Positions 17,900 through 26,793 of a DNA stretch of 64,000 bases are shown here, one piece after another. The position numbers were made by a program, and so were the translations under genes. The stretch covers positions 25,421 to 89,420 of the forward strand of contig JAFRHO010000013.1 of assembly GCA_017433245.1 (NCBI GenBank), given 5' to 3'. Source of the stretch: Candidatus Saccharimonadota bacterium. Lineage in GTDB: Bacteria > Patescibacteriota > Saccharimonadia > Saccharimonadales > Saccharimonadaceae. The notes below the pieces were generated by a model. It saw nothing but the letters and a program-made list of their open reading frames with translations. It did not search any database and was not told the origin of the DNA. Position 1 is the first letter of the stretch. The number at the start of each line of letters is the position of its first letter.

Positions 17900-19381
17900 A
17901 TGATTATGCGAAAAAGTAATACTGATTATGTTGCTCTCTTTGTTTTAAATGCTAGCGAGATGGTACTAGAGTTGGTTGCTTCTAGATTGATGGCGCCTTA
18001 CTTTGGTAACAGTAATTTTGTCTGGACTGCCATTATTGGAATAATCTTACTGGCTGGAAGCTTAGGCAATCTTATTGGCGGTCATTTAGCATCTTCTAGA
18101 AAAGCGAGAGGAGTTTCTGCTATCTTGTTGTTATGTGCGGCAATTTATATTATGATTACTCCTTTGATTAATGCTCCTGTGCTGGAGTCAATTAAGAGTA
18201 TGTCTATTGGAACGCAGGCGTCTTCTGTTTTTGGTAGTGTGGTTTTCTTCTTAATTCCGTCGACACTACTTGGTGTAATTACTCCAATTATTATGAAAGA
18301 TAGAATTGGGACAGGTAAAGAAAAAGGTAAGGAATCTGGTAGAATTACGGCGATTATTGCAATTGGCAGTCTGGTTGGTACTTTTGCAGGTGGTTTTTGG
18401 CTGATTCCTAGTTTGGGTACTAGAGGTATTTTTGTGCTTTTAGGCATTATTATTGTGATAACTGTATTGTTATTGAAACCGTGGGAGGTTCTAATTGATC
18501 GGAAGATGAAGATAATATTTTGGATTATGTTTGTGTTTACCGTGGGGCTAGGTATTGTTGCAGTATTAATAGTAGCAAATTCCAATGATAGCCATGAGGT
18601 AAGTATAGATACTGAATATGGGCGTATTATAGTTGAAGATGTCGAATACGATGGTGAAGCGGTGCGCTTATATAGACAAAGTGGAGCTTATTCTTCGGCT
18701 ACTTTCTTGGATGAAGAAAAGAAATATGAATTAGTATTTGATTATGTGAAGAAGTACGACGAAATGTTTAAGTATTTAGATGTGAATGATGCAGCTATGA
18801 TAGGAGGTGCAGCTTACCAGTATCCAAAATACTACATTTCGCATTATGATAATAAGAGAATGGATGTAATCGAAATCGACCAAAAATCGACTGAAATCGC
18901 TAAGAAATATTTCTTTTTGGATGATTTAATAAATGAATACGGTGAAGATAGATTAGGAATATATAATGAAGATGGTAGAATGTTTTTCGAGAACACAGAG
19001 AAAAAATATGATGCAGTCTTAAGTGATGTGTTTTCTGGAGAAACTCCTGTAGGTAGTTTATCTACGAAGGAAGCTGCTAAACTGATTAAAGGCCATTTGA
19101 AAAAAGATGGTGTTTACATGTTGAATGTATTGGGTTCTGTAATTGGGGAAAAGAGTCGATTTTTAAAAGCTGAGGTCAAAACACTGAGAAAGGTTTTTTC
19201 TCATGTGTGTGTGATGCCGGTGAAAAAGGAATATTCATTAGAACAACGTCTTAATTGGATGGTGGTCGCAACGGATAACAATAAATACGAGCCAGAGGAA
19301 TGCTTGGATTTGGATTTGTCGCATGCATTGTTGTTTACAGATGACTATGCGCCAGTTGAGCAATTAGTGCTGGAAGAATAG
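17900..19381 (+). CDS. Fused transporter-like membrane domain and spermidine synthase-like domain
   Basis: The 493-residue protein has about seven N-terminal membrane helices (residues 10-235; SRLMAPYFGNSNFVWT is typical of this fusion family) and a C-terminal polyamine-aminopropyltransferase fold (about 250-480). The second part contains MIGGAAYQYPKYY, MDVIEIDQKSTEIA and DAVLSDVFSG, the SAM/decarboxylated-SAM binding motifs. Similar 'fused MFS/spermidine synthase' proteins are widespread but not biochemically settled, so polyamine synthesis is uncertain. No Shine-Dalgarno site is clear; an in-frame ATG at 17906 is an alternative start. Confidence 0.85.
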   Translation: MIMRKSNTDYVALFVLNASEMVLELVASRLMAPYFGNSNFVWTAIIGIILLAGSLGNLIGGHLASSRKARGVSAILLLCAAIYIMITPLINAPVLESIKSMSIGTQASSVFGSVVFFLIPSTLLGVITPIIMKDRIGTGKEKGKESGRITAIIAIGSLVGTFAGGFWLIPSLGTRGIFVLLGIIIVITVLLLKPWEVLIDRKMKIIFWIMFVFTVGLGIVAVLIVANSNDSHEVSIDTEYGRIIVEDVEYDGEAVRLYRQSGAYSSATFLDEEKKYELVFDYVKKYDEMFKYLDVNDAAMIGGAAYQYPKYYISHYDNKRMDVIEIDQKSTEIAKKYFFLDDLINEYGEDRLGIYNEDGRMFFENTEKKYDAVLSDVFSGETPVGSLSTKEAAKLIKGHLKKDGVYMLNVLGSVIGEKSRFLKAEVKTLRKVFSHVCVMPVKKEYSLEQRLNWMVVATDNNKYEPEECLDLDLSHALLFTDDYAPVEQLVLEE

Positions 19382-19395
19382 AGTTTTACTGGATT

Positions 19396-19425
19396 AAAAT
19401 ATCTCCCGATATGGGGAGATATTTT
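19396..19425. terminator. Bidirectional terminator between convergent genes
   Basis: AAAATATCTCC and GGAGATATTTT form an 11-bp stem with a short CGATATGG loop region, lying between the spermidine-synthase fusion and the convergent pilin gene. Confidence 0.8.
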
Positions 19426-19445
19426 GGGCTTATACAATAGTATGT

Positions 19446-19766
19446 TTATGATGTAGCAAACATATTCGCAATAACGAAGTTTACAATTGCAAAGGCTAGA
19501 ACGCAGACAACAAGACCAATTAGACCATAGAGGATAGTGTCTTTGGCTTTCTTGACTTTACCGGAATCGCCGGATGAAGTCATATAATTGACCCCGCCGA
19601 TAATAATGACAACAACGGCTACTAAACCCAGTACACCGATGACTCCGTTGATGACAGCCACTACTGTAGTCGTCACGTCTCCGCCGGCTTCTTGATTGAC
19701 TGGATCCGGCAGTTGTGTTGGTATGCTAGCATCGGCGGCTAGACTTTTAATAATACTACTATACAT
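19446..19766 (-). CDS. VirB2-like pilin-family protein
   Basis: A 106-residue two-helix protein. It has helix 1 at about 32-57, the loop GGVNYMTSSGDSGKVKKAKDTI, and helix 2 at about 76-100. The region before helix 1 is short and polar (PDPVNQEAGGD), with no classical signal peptide, unlike its neighbours. AAAGGAT precedes the ATG. It is the last of three adjacent minus-strand pilin genes that face away from the VirB6-like gene. Probable role: pilus or channel subunit of the T4SS-like apparatus. Confidence 0.8.
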   Translation of the reverse strand: MYSSIIKSLAADASIPTQLPDPVNQEAGGDVTTTVVAVINGVIGVLGLVAVVVIIIGGVNYMTSSGDSGKVKKAKDTILYGLIGLVVCVLAFAIVNFVIANMFATS

Positions 19767-19827
19767 TTTTATCCTTTGTTTACTTTAATTTCATTGTACA
19801 ACTATATTAAATAAAATGCAAGCGGAA

Positions 19828-20331
19828 TTATTTTGTTTCTGGAACTGGGGTGTTGGCGGAATTTGTGTTCGGGGTAGTGTGTTTATCTGAGTCGTCTTTT
19901 TCATCGTCTTGTTGGCTGTTGTTGGGGGAGCTTTCACCGCCGATGAGGTTCCTAATGGTGAAGTTGACAATAGCAAAGGCAAGTACGGTGATTACGAGCC
20001 CGATGCAAGCATATAGAATAGTTTTTTTGGCTTTTTCAAGTTTGCCAGTATCGCCAGCAGAGGTCATATAATTGATACCACCGATAAGAACAAAAACAAC
20101 GGCAACTACACCGGAAACGGCGATGATACCATTAATAATACCAACGATGAGGTCTGGAAGGGCGTTTTTGGTGTCGCCGGTTTCGGGACATCCTGATGCT
20201 CTACGGACTTCGATGGGTATATTTTCGTTGCCGCACACATCAGCATATACGGGTGATACCATATTTAAGAATGAGAAGCTGAAAATGGCGAGTAATAAAG
20301 CGATAAATAGTTTATACAGTTTTGTTCTCAT
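19828..20331 (-). CDS. VirB2-like pilin-family protein with acidic tail
   Basis: A 167-residue protein with a signal peptide (to about residue 30, ...SPVYA), a Cys-containing linker (CGNENIP...GCPETG), and the conserved two-helix pilin unit with GGINYMTSAGDTGKLEKAKKTI. A 40-residue hydrophilic Ser/Asn/Asp/Thr tail follows (DDEKDDSDKHTT), absent in the other copies. The start overlaps the end of the double pilin gene by 20 nt and has an AAAGGAG site, so it is cotranscribed and probably coupled. Confidence 0.82.
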   Translation of the reverse strand: MRTKLYKLFIALLLAIFSFSFLNMVSPVYADVCGNENIPIEVRRASGCPETGDTKNALPDLIVGIINGIIAVSGVVAVVFVLIGGINYMTSAGDTGKLEKAKKTILYACIGLVITVLAFAIVNFTIRNLIGGESSPNNSQQDDEKDDSDKHTTPNTNSANTPVPETK

Positions 20332-21160
20332 GTGACTCCTTTGAGATTAATGTTTGATGATAAAGCATAGAGGTGGCATTGTCGTCGGCGTCGCGAATCA
20401 TGCCTGAAACGAAGGCAGTAATGGCTTCAGCGAGAGCAACGATGGCTAGCCCGATGAGAGCGTAAATGATGGTTTGCTTGGCTTTTTGGAGTTTGCCCGG
20501 ATCTCCGGATGAAGTGGTATAAGAAATACCACCGTAAACCACAAAGATAGCGGCTACGGCACCGGCGATACCGATGGCCCATTGGATGGCGTTGGTAACA
20601 ACAGTGTTGGCATCGACACAACCGTCTCCGTTTTCACTCATAAAATCACAACCAAACTTGCCGCCAGCGCCAAGGAGAGCAAAACGAATAGTGCTCATAA
20701 TGACGAAAGCGGACATGACGATGGCCAGCCCGATAAAGGCCTGAGTAAGAGTCTTCTTGCCTGCGGCGACTTTACCGGCGTCGCCAGAAGAGAAAATATA
20801 TAGGTAACCGCCATAGATGACGTAACCGAGAACGAGATAGGCGGCGATAATTGTGATATCGGTGGCGATGTTGGAGACGATTATCCAGATGCCTTCTTTT
20901 AAAGATGGCTCGTCTTTAATATTGACGCCGCAATCCCATGAGGTAAGCCCCAAAAAGCCCGTACGACAAGTACCGCTGAAAACTGAGCCGGAGACATTGG
21001 GTTCCTTTTGGTTATCGATACATGTTTTGTATTGATAAGAGTTTGCTCCATATTGGTCTTTGAGAGGCTCACAGTCTTCAGCGAAAACTGGAGTTGATGT
21101 AGATAGGAAAAGGATGGAGGTTATCGTTAATGATAATAGAATAATGATTTTCTTCAACAT
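20312..21160 (-). CDS. Double pilin-module membrane protein
   Basis: The 282-residue protein has a signal peptide (MLKKIIILLSLTITS..., cleavage near residue 27), a Cys-rich exported segment (five cysteines, about 28-75) and then two pilin-like units in tandem. Unit 1 has VIYGGYLYIFSSGDAGKVA and unit 2 has VYGGISYTTSSGDPGKLQ, each flanked by two membrane helices. Fusion of two VirB2-like modules in one chain is unusual. The start at 21160 is set by a TATAAT 6 nt upstream; an in-frame Met at 21196 lies before that promoter. First gene of the three-gene pilin operon. Confidence 0.85.
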   Translation of the reverse strand: MLKKIIILLSLTITSILFLSTSTPVFAEDCEPLKDQYGANSYQYKTCIDNQKEPNVSGSVFSGTCRTGFLGLTSWDCGVNIKDEPSLKEGIWIIVSNIATDITIIAAYLVLGYVIYGGYLYIFSSGDAGKVAAGKKTLTQAFIGLAIVMSAFVIMSTIRFALLGAGGKFGCDFMSENGDGCVDANTVVTNAIQWAIGIAGAVAAIFVVYGGISYTTSSGDPGKLQKAKQTIIYALIGLAIVALAEAITAFVSGMIRDADDNATSMLYHQTLISKESHENKTV

Positions 21161-21166
21161 AGTTTT

Positions 21167-21172
21167 ATTATA
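21167..21172 (-). promoter_or_regulatory. -10 box, leaderless start of pilin operon
   Basis: Minus-strand TATAAT (TTGCTATAAT context) exactly 6 nt before the ATG at 21160. Confidence 0.65.
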
Positions 21173-21261
21173 GCAATAATATGGAAAAAAGTCCAAATTC
21201 TACAGTTTTATTATGCTTATGTCATATTTTTGACGATATGGGAATTTATGGGGTATTATTA

Positions 21262-21290
21262 TTGACAAAAACGCTTATGTGTGCTATAAT
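21262..21290 (+). promoter_or_regulatory. Perfect consensus promoter of the T4SS-like operon
   Basis: TTGACA (21262-21267), 17-nt spacer, TATAAT (21285-21290), with TGTGC giving an extended -10. It matches the sigma-70-type consensus in every position and drives the VirB6-like gene 35 nt downstream. It is divergent from the pilin operon promoter. Confidence 0.85.
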
Positions 21291-21325
21291 TATGTATACG
21301 CCTAATTGGGAGGCGGAAGAGAATT

Positions 21326-24300
21326 ATGAGAATCAAAATAACTTCAATACTAAGGAGAGCGTGGATTAGTTTTGCAGTTTTTTTGACTCTGATAACATCT
21401 TTGATTGGAACAGGAATAGCACAAAATAATGCTGCGTACGCTGAGCCAATTGATACTCCTGCCCCAGTAACGGTTCAAGCTAATGAAGAATCGAGTGAAA
21501 CGACAGAAAGCACTGAGGGTACGGGGAATCAGGCGAATACGGAAAACTCAGAAAGTACTGAAAACTCAGAAACTACAACAGGAAATAGTTCGTCGTCAGA
21601 TGTAGCGGCGGGCTCTTGTAAAAGTAGTTTAGGGGCGATTGGTTGGATTATTTGTCCAGTGATTGAGAAAGTTTCAGATGCGGTAGATTGGTTGTACGGT
21701 AAAATAGAGGATATTTTGCAAATTGATCCGATTCCGGCGGAAGATGGATCGCCAATTTATGAGATTTGGAAGTACTGTTTAGGGGTGACGAATGTTGTCT
21801 TTATCATTTTCTTCTTAATAGTGATTTATTCGCAGTTGACTGGATGGGGTATTACGAATTACGGTTTGAAGAAGGCGTTACCGAAATTGATTGTGATGGC
21901 GATAACGGTGAACCTCAGTTTCTTGATTTGTTCATTAGCGGTAGATGTGTCAAATGTAGTGGGGCATGGGCTCAGAAGCGTATTTGCTACGGTAGAGCAA
22001 ACAGCGTTGGCTAACGCGAGCACATCGGTAGATGCTACGACAATGACTGTGTCGATGGCAAAAATGTATACAGCGATGGCTGGTGGTTCGGCGCTTGCTA
22101 TTGGCGGTGGAATGATTGCTTTCGAGCTTGGAGCAATCTGGATGTTGATTCCGACGGTACTTGGGGCGATAGTTGCAGTGGCAACGGGTTTGATTACAGT
22201 TGCTTTACGTCAGGCAGTGGTCATGCTACTCGTGATGATATCGCCACTCGCTTTCGTGGCAAATATTATGCCGAATACAGAAGGACTATTTAAGAAGTGG
22301 AAAGGTCTTTTGACAAGGATGTTGGTGTTTTACCCGATGTTTTCGTTATTGTTCGGTGCATCATCGTTGGCCGGTTTTGCAATTATTATGAGTGCAAAGG
22401 ATGGTTTCGGGTTATTACTTGGTGTGGCGGTGCAAATCTTCCCACTTTTCTTCTCGTGGAAATTGATGCAGATGAGTGGAACATTCTTGGGCGATATCAA
22501 TACAAGGTTGAGGGCGCTTACGGCGAAGCCATTGGCGACAAATCGAGCGTGGGCAGATTCGCATCGGCAATTAACACGACAAAAGAGGTTAGCGACTGGT
22601 GTTACACCTTCGGCAAGATTAATGCAGTTTTTGTCAAATCGTAGAATTGCTAGGGAAGAGGAGACAAAAGAATTGGCTGAGACGTCACAGTTGAGAGGCC
22701 AGTATTACGCTGCAATGAGGAATTACAATCGTAAAACTGGTTTGCCATCACATGAGGGCGAAGAGGCTTATGCAAGGCAAGCAAGAAATATGAGATATCA
22801 GCAAGGCATTGATTGGCATAAAAATAATATGAATAAGGGATTAGGCCAGCTTGAAGTGGTGCAAGCAAATGCTAGTACAGCACAAAAAGCAAGGCTTAAA
22901 CAATTGGATATTGCCAACGTAGTTGCGGCAGATAAACTTAAAATCGAGAAGGCACGTGGTGAGAAGATTGAGTATGAAAATGCGAAGAGTTTCCATCAGA
23001 GGATGGAGGATGCGGTTAACGCACATCTTGACGATGTTCATGAGAAGGAATCAACCTATAAGAGACACAATATTGACGATAGAGCGTCTGCGCGTGCAAG
23101 GTATGCAACTATGCAAACGATGATGGAACATGATGTTCAGGGTATTCATTATGCAGCAGCTACGGCAGCACATGGTTACGATACACAGAAGAAGATTGTC
23201 GAAACTAAGATGCAGAAGTATTTCGATTTGACGCCACCGACGAGAGATGTAGAGTTGAGGCTGACCGAATTAACTAAAGGGAAGAATGCGATTGATGATG
23301 TTGATTCAATTATCTCGGGTCTTCGAGTATTGAACCAGAGAGGTGATACAGATTTGGTTAAGAAATACATGGAAGAGTTGTTGGATCATAAAGTGCAGCT
23401 CGGTACGCATGCTTCACAGGCGTTGGCTAGTTTCTTGATGTTTGAGGTAAAGGATAATGACCCATGGCTTAGAAGGTTTGGTAAGTATATTAACCTCGAG
23501 ACGGCAAATGTTTATAATAAAAATAGACGTAAGGTGATGGAAGTGACGTATGATGAGTATATTAAGGGTTATCATGATGGAGAGCCGGAGTCTGAGATTG
23601 CTCCTGGTGGTAGAATGCGTGCAAAGAAGGATATGAAGTCATTGTCAGAAGGTACATCGCTTGATAATATTGAACGGACAGCGTTGTCTAATCTTGATGA
23701 GAGTCTCAAAAAAGCATATGGGTATGATGAGAATAAGCCCGGTAAGGCATGGGATGTCGCTGGGTGGTTGAAAAAGCGTGAAGAAATTCAAACAGCGTTT
23801 GAGCCAGCATTCTTATCGGCAAGTCTTAAGTGGTTATCGGGTAGCGAGCAGATTAATAGTGGTGTAAAATTCTGGACAGGATATGACCAGTCGTTGAAGC
23901 CAGCATGGGCAAAGAAAACAGATGAAAATGGTGATGAAGTAAGTCCTTTCATGGGTACAGTGAGAAATGATGATGGAAGTATTGGAATAAAAGATTATAC
24001 CGGAGAGGTAGAAAAGTACTTCCGTCGGAAAACTAGAGATTATTTCAAAGATCAAACTACTGGTCAAATATTGGCAATGAGAACAGATTATAGGGAACCA
24101 ACGATGGAGCATTTGTTGCAGTCTTATCTTGATGACGATGGCTTAACGAAAGAAGAAAAGCTTGAACGTTTGAGGGAGTATAATGAGGCTAGAGCTGAGA
24201 TCCAGACAAGAAAATATGCTGACAAGAAGACTCCTGAGGAGAAGGAAAAAGCACGTGTTGCTGACTTGAAGAAACTAAGGATGGCATTTGCTGGGCGACA

Positions 24301-24781
24301 GCTCAGGAAGATTTTGGGTGAAACTGGTAAGCTGGAACAGATTTATAGGACAAGAAGGTCTGGTGCTGCTAATAACGCTAAAGACTGGTTGCGTGAATGG
24401 ATTGGGCTTGATGACGAAGAGGCTATGTATGATGAGGTGAAGTTCTATGAACATCAGAGGAAAATGAAACAAGCCGCAGCATCTGATAGCGGCTCCGATG
24501 ATAGTAGTCTGGTGAGGATTTATGATGCGGAAACACGAAGTGGTATTCGAGACAGTTTGGAAAGAATATGGGAAGACCATAAAGATGTTTCAGGCGCTCA
24601 ATTCTATGATATTGCGACGGAGGCAATTAGGGATTGGTTTGGTGAGGGAGAGACGGTAGTGGGGAGATTGTTTAAGGAATATTATGAGCGTAAAACAAAA
24701 TCTGGCGAGCCTGATGCGTATGATTTGAAAAAGTATCTTGAAGATTTGTTACACGATCCTAACAACTATCCAGATGCATAA
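21326..24781 (+). CDS. VirB6/TrbL-like T4SS membrane protein with very long cytoplasmic tail
   Basis: The 1151-residue protein has a signal-like first helix (about 12-38), a Thr/Glu/Ser-rich exported linker, then about seven membrane helices in residues 145-395 (with ITNYGLKKALPKLIVMAI and MLLVMISPLAFVANIMP). This core resembles VirB6/TrbL inner-membrane channel proteins. Residues about 400-1151 are soluble, highly charged and helical (many Arg/Lys/Glu heptad-like runs), probably coiled coil facing the cytoplasm. No enzyme motif was found in this 750-residue tail. The ATG follows GGGAGG at a longish 13-nt spacing. It is followed by the PrgI-like and VirB4-like genes. Confidence 0.8.
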   Translation: MRIKITSILRRAWISFAVFLTLITSLIGTGIAQNNAAYAEPIDTPAPVTVQANEESSETTESTEGTGNQANTENSESTENSETTTGNSSSSDVAAGSCKSSLGAIGWIICPVIEKVSDAVDWLYGKIEDILQIDPIPAEDGSPIYEIWKYCLGVTNVVFIIFFLIVIYSQLTGWGITNYGLKKALPKLIVMAITVNLSFLICSLAVDVSNVVGHGLRSVFATVEQTALANASTSVDATTMTVSMAKMYTAMAGGSALAIGGGMIAFELGAIWMLIPTVLGAIVAVATGLITVALRQAVVMLLVMISPLAFVANIMPNTEGLFKKWKGLLTRMLVFYPMFSLLFGASSLAGFAIIMSAKDGFGLLLGVAVQIFPLFFSWKLMQMSGTFLGDINTRLRALTAKPLATNRAWADSHRQLTRQKRLATGVTPSARLMQFLSNRRIAREEETKELAETSQLRGQYYAAMRNYNRKTGLPSHEGEEAYARQARNMRYQQGIDWHKNNMNKGLGQLEVVQANASTAQKARLKQLDIANVVAADKLKIEKARGEKIEYENAKSFHQRMEDAVNAHLDDVHEKESTYKRHNIDDRASARARYATMQTMMEHDVQGIHYAAATAAHGYDTQKKIVETKMQKYFDLTPPTRDVELRLTELTKGKNAIDDVDSIISGLRVLNQRGDTDLVKKYMEELLDHKVQLGTHASQALASFLMFEVKDNDPWLRRFGKYINLETANVYNKNRRKVMEVTYDEYIKGYHDGEPESEIAPGGRMRAKKDMKSLSEGTSLDNIERTALSNLDESLKKAYGYDENKPGKAWDVAGWLKKREEIQTAFEPAFLSASLKWLSGSEQINSGVKFWTGYDQSLKPAWAKKTDENGDEVSPFMGTVRNDDGSIGIKDYTGEVEKYFRRKTRDYFKDQTTGQILAMRTDYREPTMEHLLQSYLDDDGLTKEEKLERLREYNEARAEIQTRKYADKKTPEEKEKARVADLKKLRMAFAGRQLRKILGETGKLEQIYRTRRSGAANNAKDWLREWIGLDDEEAMYDEVKFYEHQRKMKQAAASDSGSDDSSLVRIYDAETRSGIRDSLERIWEDHKDVSGAQFYDIATEAIRDWFGEGETVVGRLFKEYYERKTKSGEPDAYDLKKYLEDLLHDPNNYPDA

Positions 24782-24834
24782 AATAAAAACAATGATGTCA
24801 TTTTTGATGGTTATGGCTAAACGGTCTTTTATGA

Positions 24835-24840
24835 TATAAT
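24835..24840 (+). promoter_or_regulatory. -10 box, leaderless start of PrgI-like gene
   Basis: TATAAT in TATGATATAAT context, 6 nt before the ATG at 24847; suggests an internal promoter within the T4SS-like gene run. Confidence 0.6.
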
Positions 24841-24846
24841 GGTAAT

Positions 24847-25818
24847 ATGGCGCAGTATAAGGTGCCTCAGGATGTTGAGGCGGACGACAAATTACTCGGA
24901 CCGTTTAGTTTTCGGCAGTTCGTGTATCTTTTGATTGCCGGCGGTTTGATTGCGTTAGCGGTGGCGTTGTTTCAGATTTTCCCACTTTTAGCAATTATTC
25001 CGGTGCCATTTGTTTTATTATTGGCGGCTTTGGCATTGCCACTTAAGAAGGATCAGCCGATGGAAACATATTTGGTGGCGATTGTATCGTATTATTTGAA
25101 ACCGCGGACGAGGCGATGGACACCTGGCCAAAGGGAGTCAACTATTACGATAACGGCACCGAAGAAGATGGAAGAAGAATTGAGAACACGGGATATTACT
25201 GGAGAAGAAGCGACGCACAGATTATCTTTTTTGGCGGACATTGTGGATACGGAAGGCTATGCGATTAAGGGTGTGGGAGGGACTCAAAAGGTTAAGGATG
25301 ATTTAGTGATGGAAGCGAATATGACGGATGACATATTTGAAACAAATCAGTTTGACAGCCTCGAGGATACAATCGCTAAGGATGAAAACGATCGACATGC
25401 TAGGGTGGTGCAAGAAATGCGGGAAGCGATTGAGAAAGCAGAGCGGATTGACGGTGGTATTAAATTGGAGCAACGAGACAATATGGCGTTTGATGATGGG
25501 GGTGCTAAAGCTGTAGGAATAGTGCCAGAGATGAATACTACTAGCGCGCCTGTGGAAAAACCAGTGGCGAATGATGGTCCAGATTTTAGTTCGAGTGTGG
25601 TAGTATTGCCTAACGCTGAGATTGAAGAAGAGCATAGAGAGGCTACTAACACAGTTCGGAAAGAGGAAGAAAAATCTAAAAATAGTAGACAAATTATGGC
25701 AAAACCTAGTATAATAGAGTTGGCAAATAATCCTGATTTTTCAGTTGCGACAATATCGAAAGAAGCTAATAGATTAAAGGAAAGGGACGAGGGTGAGGTT
25801 TTTATCTCTCTGCACTAA
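24847..25818 (+). CDS. PrgI/VirB3-like T4SS protein
   Basis: The 323-residue protein begins MAQYKVPQDVEADDKLLGPFS with two membrane helices at about 27-47 and 50-67, the PrgI pattern of Gram-positive-type conjugation systems (VirB3 equivalent). LPLKKDQPMETYL follows the helices. Residues 110-323 are a hydrophilic, acidic/helical extension with no known fold, much longer than usual PrgI proteins of about 110-130 residues. It stands just before the VirB4 genes, the usual place for VirB3. It ends 3 nt before the next start. Confidence 0.85.
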   Translation: MAQYKVPQDVEADDKLLGPFSFRQFVYLLIAGGLIALAVALFQIFPLLAIIPVPFVLLLAALALPLKKDQPMETYLVAIVSYYLKPRTRRWTPGQRESTITITAPKKMEEELRTRDITGEEATHRLSFLADIVDTEGYAIKGVGGTQKVKDDLVMEANMTDDIFETNQFDSLEDTIAKDENDRHARVVQEMREAIEKAERIDGGIKLEQRDNMAFDDGGAKAVGIVPEMNTTSAPVEKPVANDGPDFSSSVVVLPNAEIEEEHREATNTVRKEEEKSKNSRQIMAKPSIIELANNPDFSVATISKEANRLKERDEGEVFISLH

Positions 25819-25821
25819 AAT

Positions 25822-26793
25822 ATGAATCCACAACAGAATGATAGTATGGTTGGGCAAGGTAATATGATGCCGAATCAAGTGCCTGGACAAATGCCAATGC
25901 CTGTGCAAATGATGCCGCAGGGCGACTTATCAATTCAGGGACAAGTACCAATGCAAGGACAGATGCAGGTGCCACAAGGACCGCAGATGATAATGCCAGA
26001 TCAAGTGCCAGGTCAGAATGCAAATGCGGCTAATCTAGGTGCAGCAGCGATGGTGGCGAACCAGAATGCACCGGTTTCGCCAAATCGAGACGTCCCGACG
26101 TCGACGCAGACGACTTTACTTATTTCGGAATTAAGAGACAATGTGGTTATTATGAAGGATGGATCTTTCAGGGCAGTGGTGGCCTGCAAGTCGATTAACT
26201 TTGATTTGATGAGCGATATGGAACGTGAGGGCGTGGAATATTCGTACCAGAATTTCTTAAATTCGCTGAAATTTACGACACAGATTTTGATCAGGTCGCA
26301 GAAGGTGGATATTGGTCCGTATATCGAGAAACTTTCGAACATCCGGCGCAATAATGACAACATGTTGCTTGGAGTACTAATGGACGATTATATTAACTTC
26401 ATTGATATACTGTCGCAAGAGGCAAATATTATGGATAAGTCGTTCTTTATCATAATCCCGTATTATACTTCTGTGGATGCAGAAAAAGCATTGCAGCAGA
26501 CTAAAAATTTTTTCAAATCATTTTCCAAGACTAAAGAGCCTACGGTAACAAGGATTGATAGAGCGACTTATGAGAAAGCTTTGACGGAATTAACAAACCG
26601 GGTGGATTCGGTGATGGCAGGATTGTTTCAAATTGGAATACATTCGGTGAGACTGAACACAAAGGAATTGGCAGAGTTGTATTATAACTTCAATAATCCA
26701 GATACGGCGGTAAGAGAGCCGCTAGTAGATTTTTCGAAACTCGCGACGATGTATGTGAAAAAGGGTGATGGAAAGGAGCCACAGAATGGGTAG
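25822..26793 (+). CDS. VirB4 N-terminal-domain-like protein with Met/Gln/Pro-rich leader
   Basis: The first 85 residues are low complexity, built from Met, Gln, Pro and Gly (MPVQMMPQG, QVPMQGQMQVPQGPQM), probably disordered. Residues about 95-310 look like the N-terminal domain of TraC/VirB4 ATPases (LLISELRDNVVIMKDGSFRAV..., IRSQKVDIGPYIEKL, FFIIIPYYTS). No Walker motifs are present; these lie in the next gene, whose ATG overlaps this gene's stop by 8 nt. So the VirB4 protein appears split into two coupled chains. Cytoplasmic, membrane-associated role in the secretion ATPase is inferred. Confidence 0.75.
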   Translation: MNPQQNDSMVGQGNMMPNQVPGQMPMPVQMMPQGDLSIQGQVPMQGQMQVPQGPQMIMPDQVPGQNANAANLGAAAMVANQNAPVSPNRDVPTSTQTTLLISELRDNVVIMKDGSFRAVVACKSINFDLMSDMEREGVEYSYQNFLNSLKFTTQILIRSQKVDIGPYIEKLSNIRRNNDNMLLGVLMDDYINFIDILSQEANIMDKSFFIIIPYYTSVDAEKALQQTKNFFKSFSKTKEPTVTRIDRATYEKALTELTNRVDSVMAGLFQIGIHSVRLNTKELAELYYNFNNPDTAVREPLVDFSKLATMYVKKGDGKEPQNG

